NCBI GenBank assembly: GCA_021234155.1 | Contig: JAJEKV010000020.1 | Location: 20,878,018-20,942,017 of the forward strand | Direction: 5' to 3' | Source: Isoetes taiwanensis | Taxonomy: Eukaryota > Streptophyta > Lycopodiopsida > Isoetales > Isoetaceae | Length of the DNA: 64,000 nucleotides | Shown: positions 12,070 to 22,990 of the stretch, piece by piece | How positions within the stretch are numbered: the stretch's first letter is position 1 | Layout: every line of letters begins with the position of its first letter | Translations under genes and position numbers: made by a program | Notes under the pieces: model-generated | What the model saw: the letters and a program-made list of their open reading frames with translations, nothing else | Database searches by the model: none | Told to the model about the DNA's origin: nothing

Positions 12070-12690
12070 CCAAACCCCCCACCCTATCTCTCTATCTGAG
12101 TTTTTACAAAGTTTAAGCAAACTTTCTATTTTTAATTTGAAACTTTCTATTCTTAGGCGGGGTGCTTACTCTGGAGCATCTAGCAACATTCTAGCACATT
12201 CTATTTTGAGCATTTGCTCCGTTTCAAAAAACTTTCTATTTTGGATTGAGGTGCTTACCCATGAGCATCTGCAACATTCCATAACATTCTATTTTGAGCA
12301 TTTGCAAAGTTTCAAAAAAACTTTCTATTTTTAGAATTTGAAACATTCTATTTTAAAGGCTAGGGTGCTTACCCATGAGCGTCTGGAACATTCAAAACAT
12401 TCTATTTTGAGCATTTGCAAAGTTTCAAAAAACTTATTTTTAGACCCGAAAATTTCTATTTTTTAGGCTTCCCATGAGCACCTGGAACATTCCACAACAT
12501 TCTATTGTGAGGCATTTGCAAAGTTTCAAAAAAACTTCTATTTTTAGAAAGTTTCTATTTTTCTCTAGGTGCTTACTCATGAGCATCTGGAACATTCTAG
12601 GACATTCTATTCTAGAACATTCTAAAACTTCCTAGAGTATCCTTGAATTAATTTTTGACCTTAACTAAGCATGGACTTCTTATTTTTTTT
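12070..12690 (+). repeat. Satellite array block with cassette leader
   Basis: About six monomers start directly after the AAACCCCCCACCCTATCTC end of the CT tract. The first is a short TTTTTACAAAGTTTAAGCAA variant that is repeated at 17,698 in the next higher-order unit. The block ends with the AATTAATTTTTGACCTTAAC leader. Confidence 0.8.
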
Positions 12691-12920
12691 CTGGTTGGTC
12701 TATAGTGGTAGGGTTTGGGGGGTTTGGGAGCAATGTCCTTTAGTCAGGTGGTAAAAACAAAAAAAGTTTTGTCCACCTCTTTCTCTCTTTTCCCTTCAAT
12801 TTTTTCCTAGAGATCTTCTGGAAATTGGCCTCCTTATCCGTCGATGGGGGTGGACTTACTCACTCTACTTCCTATTTTCTCCTCCCCTCTCTCTATTATT
12901 TCTTCCTTATATATAGACTA
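12691..12920 (+). repeat. tRNA-like cassette, interrupted copy
   Basis: The A box is split by two bases (TGGTCTATAGTGG). The centre is replaced by a CT run (about 12,776-12,805), then the body resumes at CCTCCTTATCCGTCGATGGG and ends in TATATATAGACTAGGGGG. Confidence 0.6.
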
Positions 12921-14010
12921 GGGGGCCTCTCTCTCTCTCCATCTCTTCTTTCCTTTCAAAAACTTTTTCTTTTTTCTCGTGCTCTATTCTTAGGCCTCCT
13001 CCTTTTGTCAGGCCCCTCCCGTTACACCATTCCTCTTTCTCGACCTCCTCTCGGCCTCTTCCCCTAGAGACCTCGATCTCTCTCCATTCCCTCCCTTCTC
13101 GTTTTGTAGTATTCCTCGGCTCTGGCCTCCGACGGCCTGCGCCTTCCATTGAGCCCCATTCTCCTCTCCCCTTTTTCGCTCCTGCCATTTCTCTCCTCTC
13201 TCTCTCCTTTCTGTCTCTCTCTCCTCTTCTCATCTCCTCGTTCTCTCCTCTCTATTCTCTCTCCTCTCTCTTCTCTCTCTTCTCTCTCCTCTCGCTCCTC
13301 TCTCTTCTCTCTCCTCCTTTCTTGTCCCTCCTCTCTCCCTTTGCATCTCTTCTCCCATCTTCTCTCTCCTCTCTTTCTTCTCTCTTCTCTCTTCTCTCTC
13401 TTTTCTCTTTCCTCCTCTCTGTTCCATCTCTCTCTTCTCTCTCTCCTCATCCTCCCCTTCTCCTTTTCTCTCTATTCTCTCTTCTCTCTCTTCTCTATCT
13501 CCTCCTCCTCTCTCTCTTCCTTCTCTCCTCTCTTCCCCTCTCTTCTCTCTTTCTTCTTCTCTCTTCTCATTTTTCTCTCTCTTCTCTCTTTCTTTCCCCT
13601 CCCTCTCTTCTCTCTCATCTCTTCCCTCTCCCCTCTCATCTCTCTCTCTTTCTCCTCTCTCTGTCCTCATCTCTCTCTCTCCCCTCTTCTCTCTGTCTTC
13701 TCTCTCTCTCTCTCTCTATATTTCTCTCTTGTCTCCCTTTTCTCTCTCCTCCTCTCCTCCTCTCTCCTCTCTCTCCTCTTTCCCTTTTTCCTTCTCTCTC
13801 TTCTCCTTCTTCTCCCCTTTCTCTCTCTCCTCTCTTCTCTTCATTCTCTCTCTCTCCCTTTTTCCATCTCTCTCTCCTCTCCCTCTATTTCTCTCCCCTC
13901 TTTCTCTATCTTTCTCTTTCTTCTCTATTTCTCTCTCTCTCATCTCCTCTTGTCTTTCTCTCCTCTCTCTCTCCCTCTCTTCCCTCTCCTTTCTCTCTCT
14001 TCCCTCTCTC
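12921..14010 (+). repeat. GC-rich spacer then CT tract
   Basis: A spacer with remnants of the GC-rich tail (12,921-13,150) precedes a CT tract of about 860 bp. The tract aligns in phrase order with 18,736-19,600, which supports a ~5.6 kb higher-order period. Confidence 0.8.
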
Positions 14011-14370
14011 TAAAGAGTATTATTCAGTTTTGCCAAGGGCCTACCCACCCTACCATGGAACTCCATAGACACACATGCTCTACTACCAATTCTAAAGTTT
14101 ATCACTCATGGGAAGAACACTACCAATTCCAAAGTATCACCTATGAGGATCTTACTCACATCTATTGCACTCCATGGTATTTCACAGTCTTATTCACACA
14201 TACTGCTCAACCCTCTATTCCATTATCAAACTCACACATGCCCATGAGGTCACATCTACTATGTCTACTAACAATTCTAAAGTATGTCAATTCTAAAGTA
14301 TCACCCATGTGAAGCTTACACACACCCATCATACCCATCACACTTACTATCAATTCCAAAAGTATCATCT
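14011..14370 (+). repeat. Higher-order spacer block, copy 2
   Basis: The best preserved form of the ATTCTAAAGTATCAC block. It matches 19,601-19,975 in order and spacing, an offset of about 5,590 bp. Confidence 0.8.
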
Positions 14371-15264
14371 TGAATATTCTATTTTGAGCATTTGCAAGGT
14401 TTCAAAGAAACTTTCTACTTTTAGGCTGAGGTGCTTTTAGAGCATAGGTGGTTTGCCCTATAGCATCTAGAACACCCTAGAACATTCTATTTTGAGTTTT
14501 GCAAAGTTTTAGCGAACTTTTTGTTTTAGGACTCACCAGTACTTTCTATTTTTAGAATGAGATGCCTACCCTAGAGCATCTGAAACATTCTAGGACATTC
14601 TATTTGAGTTTTTTACATTTTAGACTAAAACTTTCTATTTTTAGATTGGCATCTACACCATTCGAACATTCTATTTTGAGCATTTGCAAAGTTTCAAAAA
14701 ACTTTCTATTTTTGGATTGAGGTGTTTACCCATGAGCATCGCAACATTCGAACATTCTATTTTGAGCATTTGCAAAGTCTTAAAAACTTTCTATTTTAGT
14801 GAAACTTCCTATTTTTAGGCGGGGCACTTACCCATCGACACACGGAACATTCCACAATATTCTATTTTGAGTATTTGCAAAGTTTCAAAAACTTTCTATT
14901 TTTAGGCTGAGGTGCTTACCATGAGTATTTGGAACATTCGAACATTCTATTTTGAGCATTTGCAAAGTTTCAAAAACTTTCTATTTTTTTTTGAAACTTT
15001 CTATTTTTAGGCAGGGGTGCTTACCCATGAGCATTTGGAACATTCGAACATTCTATTTTGAGCATTTGCAAAGTTTCAAAAACTTCTATTTTTTAACTTT
15101 GAAACTTTCTATTTTTAATTTGAGGTGCTTACCCATGGGCACTGGAACAATCTAGAACATTCCAAGAGATTCTAGAACATTCTAGAACATCTAGAGTATC
15201 CTTGAATTAATTAGGCCCTGACCTTAACTATGCATGGAGTTCATTATTATTTTTAAGAAAAGCT
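14371..15264 (+). repeat. Satellite array block with cassette leader
   Basis: About nine monomers. The first two are special variants (AGAGCATAGGTGGTTTGCCC; GAGATGCCTACCCTAGAGCA) that also open the blocks at 7,130 and 20,030. A decamer run lies at about 15,160-15,200, followed by the AATTAATTAGGCCCTGACC leader. Confidence 0.85.
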
Positions 15265-15600
15265 TTGGTTGGTCTAGTGGTAAGGGTGGGGGGTTTGGGG
15301 GCAATGTCAGGGGTCAGGTCTGTGGTAAACCAAAAATTTTGTCCACCAAACTTGGGAGCTTTTGAGGCCAAGGCCCCCATTCCACAAATATTCTTTAGGA
15401 TCAAGCCTTTTTTTTGGCGCCTGCTCCATTTTCGATGGCGTGGAACATTGACATTCAGACTCACTCCTGCAGTTTCAAAACTTTTTATTTTTACGGACTT
15501 TTCTAGACGGCGGGCCCTTTTCTTTTGCTCCCTTTCTCAACATTCGGCCCCTCAAGGTTTCAAAAAAACTTCTATTTGGCCCCCCGTGCCCTATCTCCCT
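15265..15600 (+). repeat. tRNA-like cassette, mosaic copy
   Basis: The A box TGGTCTAGTGG is at 15,271-15,281. After GAGGCCAAGGCCC the body is broken by satellite snippets (ATTCCACAAATATTCTTTAG, TGGAACATTGACATTC, GTTTCAAAACTTTTTATTTT) placed between short pieces of genuine cassette and GC-rich tail. Confidence 0.6.
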
Positions 15601-15895
15601 CTCTCCTCTCTCTCTTCTCTCTCCTATCTCTCCCTCCCCTATCTCTCTCTCTCTATCCTCTATCTCCCTATCTCCTCTCTCTCTCTCTCTCTTCTCTCTA
15701 TCTATCTCTATATCTCTCTCTATATATGTCCTATATCTCTCTCTCCTATCTCTCTTTCTCCTCTCTCTCTATTTCTTCCCTCTCTCTATCTCTCTCTCTA
15801 TTTCTTCCCTCTCTCTATTTCTCCCCTCTCTCTATCTTTCTCTTTCTCTCTCTCTCTTCCCTCTCCTCTCTCTCTCATCTCTCTTCTCTCTCGTC

Positions 15896-15960
<65 letters not shown>

Positions 15961-16087
15961 CTATCCTATCTCTTCTCTCTCTCCTATCTCTCTCCTATCT
16001 CTCTCTCCTATCTCCTCTCTCTCCTATCTCTCTCTCCCTCCTATCTCTCTCCCTCCTCCTATCTCTCTATCTCTTCTCTCTCTCTTC

Positions 16088-16119
<32 letters not shown>

Positions 16120-16163
16120 CCCTATCTCTTCTCTCTCTCCTGTCTCTCTCTATCTCCTATCTT

Positions 16164-16200
<37 letters not shown>

Positions 16201-16241
16201 CTCTTTCTCTCTCCTCTCTCTCCTCTCAATTTTCTCTTTCT

Positions 16242-16302
<61 letters not shown>

Positions 16303-16414
16303 CTCTCTATATATCTTCTCTCTCCTATCTCTCTCCTATCTCCTCTCTCTCTCCTGTCTCCTCTCTCCTCCTATCTCTCTCTCCCCTCCTGTATCTATCT
16401 CTCTCCCCATCTCT

Positions 16415-16467
<53 letters not shown>

Positions 16468-16511
16468 TCTCTCCCCCCCTATCTCTTCTCTCTCTCCTAT
16501 CTCCTATCTCC

Positions 16512-16551
<40 letters not shown>

Positions 16552-16774
16552 CTCTCTATTTCTCCCCTCTCTCTATTTCTCCTCTCTCTATCTTTCTCTT
16601 TCCTCTCCTCTCTTCCCTTTCTCCTTTCCTTCTCTCTCCCTCTCTCTCTCATCTCTCTTTCTCTCTCTTCTCTCTTCTCTCCCCTATCTCTCTCTCTCCT
16701 CTCTCTCCCCCTCTCTTCTCTCTCTTCTCTCTCCTCTCTCTCTCCTCTCTTCTCTCTCCTCGTCTCCTCTCCTC

Positions 16775-16805
<31 letters not shown>

Positions 16806-17052
16806 CTCTGTCTTCCCTCTCCCCTTTCCCTCTTCTCTCTTCTCCCTCTCTCATCTCTCTTCTCTCTCCTCTCTCTTCTTTTCCCCCTCTCTCTCCTCTC
16901 TCTTCCCTCTCTCCTCTCTCTCTTCTCTTTCCTCTTTCTCTCTCTCTCTCTTTCCTATCTCGCTCCTCTCTCCTATCTCTCTCTATCTCCCTCCTTCTCT
17001 TCTCTCTCCTTCTCTCTCTCTCCTCCTATCTCCTCTCTCCTCTCTCTGCTAT

Positions 17053-17090
<38 letters not shown>

Positions 17091-17670
17091 GGAAATCTCT
17101 TCTCTCTATCAATCTCTTTCTATCTTCTCTCTCTTCTCTCCTCTCTCTATTTCTCTCCCCCCTCTCTCTATTTCTCCCCTCTCTATCTTTCTATTTCTCT
17201 CCTCTCTATCTTTCTCTTTCTCTTTCTCTCTCCTCTCTTCTCTCTCTCCTCTCCTCTCCTCTCATCTCTCTCTTCTCTCTCCTCTCTCTCTCTCTCTTCT
17301 CTCTCCTTTCTCTCTTCTCTCTCCTCTCTCTTTCATCTCTCTTCTTTCCCCTCTCTCCTCCTCTCTTCCTTCTCTCTCTCTCTCCCTCTGCAAGACATCT
17401 CTCTTCCTTCCTCTCTTTTTCTCTCTCCTCTCTCTTCTTTCCCCACTCTCTCTCCTCTCTCTTCCACCTTTCTTATCTCTCTTCTCTCTCCTCTGAGCCC
17501 CCTCTCTCTCCTCTCTCTTCCCTTTTTCTCCTCTCTCTTCTCTCTCCTCTCTCCTCTCTCCTCTCTCCTCTCTTCTCTCTCTCCTCTCTCTGTCTTCTCT
17601 CTCTCCTCTCTCCTCTCCTATCTCTCTTCTCTCTCTATCTCCTATCTCTCTTCTCTCTCTCTTCTCTCCA
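15601..17670 (+). repeat. Pyrimidine (CT) tract, longest in the window
   Basis: The tract is about 2.1 kb with several (CT)n runs of 30-60 bp (near 15,905, 16,240, 16,430, 17,055). It supports two enormous overlapping open frames, both purely low complexity. It ends with AAACCCCCCACCCTATCTC like two other tracts. Confidence 0.9.
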
Positions 17671-18317
17671 AACCCCCCACCCTATCTCTCTATCTGAGTT
17701 TTTACAAAGTTTAAGCAAACTTTCTATTTTAGAACTAAAACTTTCTATTCTTCCCATGAGGGGTGCTTACCCTAGGCATCTGCAACATTCTAGCACATTC
17801 TATTTTGAGCATTTGCAATGTTTCAAAAAACTTTCTATTTTTGGATTGAGGTGCTTACCCATGAGCATCTGCAACATTCCATAACATTCTATTTTGAGCA
17901 TTTGCAAAGTTTCAAAAACTTTCTATTTTAATTTTCTGAAACATTCTATTTTTAGGTGTTAGCCCCATGAGCACGGAACATTCAAAACATTCTATGCCTG
18001 AGGCATTTGCAAAGTTTCAAAAACTTTCTATTTTTAAACTGAAAATTTCTATTTTTTAGGCGAGGTGCTTGCCTTATGAGCACGGAACATTCCACAACAT
18101 TCTATTGTGAGCATTTGCAAAGTTTCAAAAAAAACTTCTATTTTTAGTTTTTGAAAGTTTTCTATTTTTATTTGAGGTGCTTACTCATGAGCATCACGGA
18201 ACATTCTAGGACATTCAAGAGATTCTAGAACATTCTAGAACATCCTAGAAGTATCCTTGAATTAATTAGGCCCTGACCTTAACTAAGCATGGACTTCTTA
18301 TTCTTTCAAGAAAAACT
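17671..18317 (+). repeat. Satellite array block with cassette leader
   Basis: Monomer order repeats that of 12,070-12,690, starting with the same ACAAAGTTTAAGCAAAC variant. It ends with decamers (about 18,213-18,252) and the AATTAATTAGGCCCTGACC leader. Confidence 0.85.
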
Positions 18318-18552
18318 GGTTGGTCTAGTGGTAAGGGTGGGGGTTTGGGGGAAGCAATGTGGGGGTTGAGTAAGGTGGTAAACCAAAAAATTTTGTCCAC
18401 CAAACTTGGGAGCTTTTGAGAGGCCAAGGCCCACGGACGGCCGAGATCAAGCCACGTGGCGCCTCCTTATCCGTCGATGGGGGTGGACTTACTCACTCAC
18501 TAACTCACTCACTCACGGACACTATTTCTTTATTATATATAGACTAGAAAAG
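18318..18552 (+). repeat. tRNA-like cassette, well preserved body
   Basis: The A box TGGTCTAGTGG is at 18,321-18,331; the B-box region is changed to GGGTTGAGTAAGG. The body is complete, with CCACGGACGGCCGAGATCAA, CACGTGGCGCCTCCTTATCC, repeated ACTCACTC, and the TATATATAGACTAGAAAAGG end. Confidence 0.7.
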
Positions 18553-19600
18553 GTTAAAAACCTATTTATTTTTCTTCACTCCTTTCTATTCGTGACCTTT
18601 TTCGATGCGGACCAACCCGCCCTTCTTTTTTAGTATTTAAAGGCCCGAAACCCTCTGGAACATTCCTGAATCATTTTCGATTTGGGCCCCATTAGCACTT
18701 TTTGAAACCCCCTTCCTTTTTCTAGCATCTCTCTCTCCCTCTCTCTTTTCTAGGCTCTCTCTCCTTCTCATGGTACTCTCAAATTCTCTCTCCTCTCTCT
18801 TCTATCTATTCTCTCTCCTCTCGCTCCTCTCTCTTCTCTCTCCTCCCTTTCTTGTCCTTCCTCTGTCCCTTTGCATCTCTTCTCCCACTCTCTCTTCTCT
18901 CCTCTCTTTCTTCTCTCTTCTCTCTTTTCTCTCTCCCTCCTCTCTGCCATCTCTCTCTTCTCTCTCTCCTCTGTCTGCTCCCCTTCTCCTTTTCTCTCTA
19001 TACTCTCTATTCTCTCTTCTCTCTCTTCTCTATCTCCTCCTCCTCTCTCTCTTCCCCTCTCTCCTCTCTTCCCTTCTCTCTCTCTCCTTTCTCTTCTCTC
19101 TTTTCTCTCTCCTGCTCTTCTTCTCTCTTCTCTGTTTTCTCTCTCTCTTCTCTCTCCTCTTTGGGGGTTTGTCTCTTCTCTCCCTCCTCTCTCTTCTCTC
19201 TCTTCTCTTCCCTCTCCCCCCTCTCATCTCTCTCTCTCCCTCTCTTTCCTCATCTCTCTCTCTCCCCTCTTCTCTCTATCTTCTCTCTCTCTCTCTATAT
19301 TTCTCTCTGTCTCCCCCTTTCTCTCTCCTCTCTCCTCTCTCCTCTTTCCCTTTTTTCCTTCTCTCTCTTCTCCTTCTTCTCCCCTTTCTCTCTCTCCCCT
19401 CTCTTCTCTTCCCCTTCTTTCTCTTCTCCTCTCTCTCTCTCTTTCCTTTTTTCATCTCTCTCCTCTCCTCTATTTCTCCCCCTATTTCTCTATCTTTCTC
19501 TCTCTTCTCTATTTCTCTCTCTCTCATCTCCTTGTCTTCTCTCTTCTCTCTCTCTCTCCTCTCTCTTCTCTCTCTCCTTTCTCTCTTTTCCCTCTCTCTA
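18553..19600 (+). repeat. Spacer then CT tract
   Basis: A mosaic spacer with GC-tail snippets (18,553-18,730) is followed by a CT tract of about 870 bp. It is the counterpart of 12,921-14,010 in the next higher-order unit. No gene is seen. Confidence 0.8.
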
Positions 19601-19975
19601 AAGTATTATCCATAAGGAGCCTGCTTACACCTACTACCATGCAATTCCATATACACACATGCCCTACTACCAATTCTAAAGTATCGCTGCCAGGAAGAAC
19701 ACTACCAATTCAAAGTATCACCTATGGGGATCTTACTCACATCCTGCACTCCATGGTATTTCACGGTCTTATTCACACATCTTTGCTCAACCCTCTATTC
19801 CATTACCAACAAAGTATCATTCATGAGTAACATACTCACACATGCCCATGAGGTCATCTACTACCTCTACTACCAATTCTAAAGTATGTCAATTCTAAAG
19901 TATCACCCATGTGAAGCTTACACACACCCATCATACCCATCACACTTACTACCAATTCCAAAGTATCATCTCCAG
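19601..19975 (+). repeat. Higher-order spacer block, copy 3
   Basis: Third copy of the ATTCTAAAGTATCAC block, in the same orientation as the first two. It includes the TTCATGAGTAACATACTCAC phrase. Confidence 0.8.
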
Positions 19976-20800
19976 AATATTCTATTTTGAGCATTTGCAA
20001 GGTTTCAAAAAACTTTCTATTTTTAGGGCTGAGGTGCTTCTAGAGCATAGGTGGTTGCCCTATAGCATCTAGAACACCCTAGAACATTCTATTTTGAGTT
20101 TTTGCAAAGTTTTTAGCAAACTTTTCGTTTTTCAGGACTTGGTACTTTCTATTTTTAGAGTGAGATGCCTACCCTAGAGCATCTGAAACATTCTAGGACA
20201 TTCTATTTGAGTTTTTACAAAGTTTAAGCAAATTTTCTATTTTTAGACTAAAACTTTCTATTCTTAGACTGAGGTGCTTACCTTTGAACATCTGTAATAT
20301 TCCAGAAAATTCTATTTTGAGCATTTGCAAAGTTTCCAAAAGCTTTCTATTTTTGGATTGAGGTGTTTACCCATGAGCATCTGCAACATTCCAGAACATT
20401 CTATTTTGAGCATTTGCAAAGTCTTAAAAAACTTTCTATTTTTAGACTGAAACTTTCTATTTTTAGACTGAGGTGCTTACCCATGAGCACCTACAAAGTA
20501 TTATTCATGAGTAACATACTCATACATGCCCATGAGGCACAATTCTAAAGTATGTCAATTCTAAAGTATCACCCATGTGAAGCTTACGCACACCCATTAT
20601 ACCAATTCCAAAGTATCATCTTCCCCCCTCTCTTCTTTCTCTCTTCTTTCTCTTCTCTCTCTCCCCTCTCTCTTCCGTCCCCTCTCTCTCTTTCAGCTCT
20701 TCTCTCTCTCTTCTCTCACCTCTGTCTTCTGGAACGACTATGGTACTTTCCATTCTTAGGCTGAGGTGCTTACCCATGCGCATTTAGAACACTCTAAAAC
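19976..20800 (+). repeat. Satellite monomers with spacer and CT fragments
   Basis: Six monomers (to about 20,487) are followed by a fragment of the spacer block (20,488-20,625), a short CT tract (20,626-20,735) and a return to satellite. From here on monomers are much cleaner than upstream, with few CT insertions. Confidence 0.8.
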
Positions 20801-21461
20801 ATTGTATTTTGAGCTATCTAAAAGATGTTAGAGCATTCTTGAATTGTGTGTATTCTAGAACATTCTATTGTGAGTTCTTGCAAACTTTCAAAAAACTTTC
20901 TATTTTTAGACTTGATACTTTCTATTTTTAGATCAGTGCTTACCCATGAGTATCTGGAACACTCCAGAACATTCTATTTTGAGCATTTGCAAAGTTTCAA
21001 AAAACCTTCTATTTTTAGAGAAGGTTATAGAGCCATCTAAAACATTCCAGAACATCCTAGAGCATTCTTGAATTGTTTGCAAAGTTTCACAAAACTTTCT
21101 ATTTTTAGACTGAGGTACTTGTCCAGGAGCACCTGAAACATTCTAGAACATTCTATTATGAGTTCCTACAAACTTTTAGATAACTTTCTATTTTTAGACT
21201 ATGGTACTTTCTATTTTTAGACTGAAGTGCTTATCCGTGAGCATCTGAAACATTCCAGAACATTCTATTTTGAGCATTTGCAGAGTTTCAAAAAACTTCT
21301 ATTTTTAGACATTCTAGAAGGTTCTAGAAGATTCTAGGACATTCTAGAAGATTCTAGGACATTCTAGAAGCTTCTAGGCCCTTCTAGAACATTCTAGAAC
21401 ATCCTAGACCATTCCTGAATTATTTGGCCCTCACCCTTAACTATGTGTGAACTTCCATTTT
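20801..21461 (+). repeat. 661-bp satellite segment, tandem copy A
   Basis: It starts ATTGTATTTTGAGCTATCTA and is repeated with few differences at 21,462-22,122 (offset exactly 661). It contains five or six satellite monomers and a run of eleven TTCTAGAA-type decamers at 21,311-21,420. Confidence 0.9.
21311..21420. promoter_or_regulatory. Run of TTCTAGAA decamers resembling a giant heat-shock element
   Basis: Eleven consecutive 10-bp units (ATTCTAGAAG, GTTCTAGAAG, ATTCTAGGAC and similar) give about 22 adjoining alternating nTTCn/nGAAn pentamers, most of them exact. The known heat-shock factor site is three or more such pentamers. Similar runs lie at 21,972-22,081, 22,641-22,715, 24,484-24,570 and 24,741-24,835. 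The sequence pattern is certain; binding by heat-shock factor is inference. Confidence 0.45.
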
Positions 21462-22122
21462 ATTGTATTTTGAGCTATCTAAAAGATGTTAGAGCATTCT
21501 TGAATTGTGTGTATTCTAGAACATTCTATTGTGAGTTCTTGCAAACTTTCAAAAAACTTTCTATTTTTAGACTTGATACTTTCTATTTTTGGATCAGTGT
21601 TTACCCTTGAGCATCTGGAACACTCCAGAACATTCTATTTTGAGTATTTCCAAAGTTTCAGAAAACCTTCTATTTTTAGAGAAGGCTATAGAGCCATCTA
21701 AAACATTCCGGAACATCCTAGAGCATTCTTGAATTGTTTGCAAAGTTTCACAAAATTTTCTATTTTTAGACTGAGGTGCTTGTCCAGGAGCACCTGAAAC
21801 ATTCTAGAACATTCTATTATGAGTTCCTACAAACTTTTAGGTAACTTTCTATTTTTAGACTATGGTACTTTCTATTTTTAGACTGAGGTGCTTACCCTTG
21901 AGCATCTGAAACATTCCAGAACATTCTATTTTGAGCATTTGCAGAGTTTCAAAAAACTTCTATTTTTAGACATTCTAGAAGGTTCTAGAAGATTCTAGGA
22001 CATTCTAGAAGATTCTAGGACATTCTAGAAGCTTCTAGGCCCTTCTAGAACATTCTAGAACATCCTAGACCATCCCTGAATTATTTGGCCCTCACCCTTA
22101 ACTATGTGTGAACTTCCATTTT
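21462..22122 (+). repeat. 661-bp satellite segment, tandem copy B
   Basis: Second copy of the 661-bp unit. Its decamer run is at 21,972-22,081. Differences from copy A are scattered substitutions, so the duplication is recent. It leads directly into the cassette at 22,137. Confidence 0.9.
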
Positions 22123-22136
22123 TTTCAAGAAACCAA

Positions 22137-22371
22137 TGCTTGGTCTAGTGGTAAGGGTGGGGGGTTTGGGGGGCAATGTCCAGGGTTCAAGTCCGTGGTA
22201 AACCAAAAAAATTTTGTCCACCAAACTTGGGAGCTTTTGAGAGGCCAAGGCCCACGGACGGCCGAGATCAAGCCACGTGGCGCCTCCTTATCCGTCGATG
22301 GGGGTGGACTTACTCACTCACTCACTCACGGACGCTATTTCTTTATTATTATACTAGAAAAGGGCCCGGCC
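22137..22371 (+). repeat. tRNA-like cassette, best preserved copy
   Basis: The A-box-like TGGTCTAGTGG is at 22,141-22,151 and the B-box-like GGTTCAAGTCC at 22,184-22,194. Each differs from the tRNA consensus by about one base, and the spacing (33 bp) suits a Pol III type 2 promoter. The full body with CCACGTGGCGCC and ACTCACTC repeats ends at ATACTAGAAAAGGG. It is the reference copy for judging the mosaic ones. Confidence 0.75.
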
Positions 22372-22391
22372 TGACGGCCGGGCCCTTTTCT
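22356..22391. other. Perfect GC-rich hairpin at the cassette end
   Basis: A 16-bp perfect stem (AGAAAAGGGCCCGGCC paired with its complement) encloses the loop TGAC. It sits exactly where the cassette ends and the GC-rich tail begins. As RNA it would be a very stable hairpin and could act as a 3' structure for a cassette transcript; this role is inferred. Confidence 0.6.
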
Positions 22392-22635
22392 TTTGCACTC
22401 ATTCCTCGGCTCGGCCCCTCCGGGGCCTCGCCTCGGTTTGGGCCCACCCATGTGACCTTTTCTTTTGCACCTTTCCTCGGCTCGGCCCCTCCGGGGCCTC
22501 GCCTCGGTTTGGACATCCTCGGGACTATGCCTCGGCCTTCGGCCGAGGCCTCGCCTCGGTTTTTGGTAAGGATGGAGGGCTTGAGGGGCAATGAGCAGGG
22601 TTCGAATCCCCCACAAAATAGGAAAAATTTTGAAA
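22386..22635 (+). repeat. GC-rich tail: two 72-bp repeats, a hairpin and a second B box
   Basis: A 72-bp unit beginning CTTTTCTTTTGCAC is present at 22,385 and 22,457, with a partial third copy. A 9-bp-stem hairpin GCCTCGGCC-TTC-GGCCGAGGC lies at 22,529-22,549. A perfect B-box consensus GGTTCGAATCC lies at 22,599-22,609, preceded by GGTAAGGATGGAGGGCTTG, a possible half of another tRNA-like head. Upstream GC tails look like decayed versions of this block. Confidence 0.6.
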
Positions 22636-22990
22636 AGGACTAAGAACATTTTGGAAGATTCTAGAAGCTTCTAGGACATTCTAGGAGATTCTAGAAGCTT
22701 CTAAAATGTTATAGAACTTCTTTAGACTGAGGTGCTTACCCATGAGTATCTGCAACATTCCAAAACATTTTATTTTGAGCATCCACAAAGTTTCAAAAAA
22801 CCTTCTATTTTTACACTGAGACTTTCTATTTTTAGACTGAGGGGCTTGCCCATCAGCATCTGGAATCCTTCAATTTATTTCAACAAATCTAGTGGTAAGG
22901 ATGCAGATACAACCATGAGGACCTATTTTGACGTTTATTACTTGGCATCCGTGCAAGAGGAGTTTACTCACGCCTACTACCTCTATATGT
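22636..22990 (+). repeat. Decamer run, satellite monomers and short unique stretch
   Basis: TTCTAGAA-type decamers (22,641-22,715) and two satellite monomers are followed by about 120 bp (22,870-22,990) that I cannot assign. Confidence 0.65.

Noticed and set aside
839-17714. Very long open frames (up to 729 codons) rich in Ser, Leu, Phe and Pro, with Arg/Glu-rich counterparts on the minus strand
   Set aside because: They lie on CT tracts, are open in several frames at once, have no domain and simply translate the CT repeat.
22141-22194. A functional tRNA gene
   Set aside because: A- and B-box-like motifs are present but no acceptor stem or anticodon arm can be folded; it is treated as a tRNA-derived repeat.
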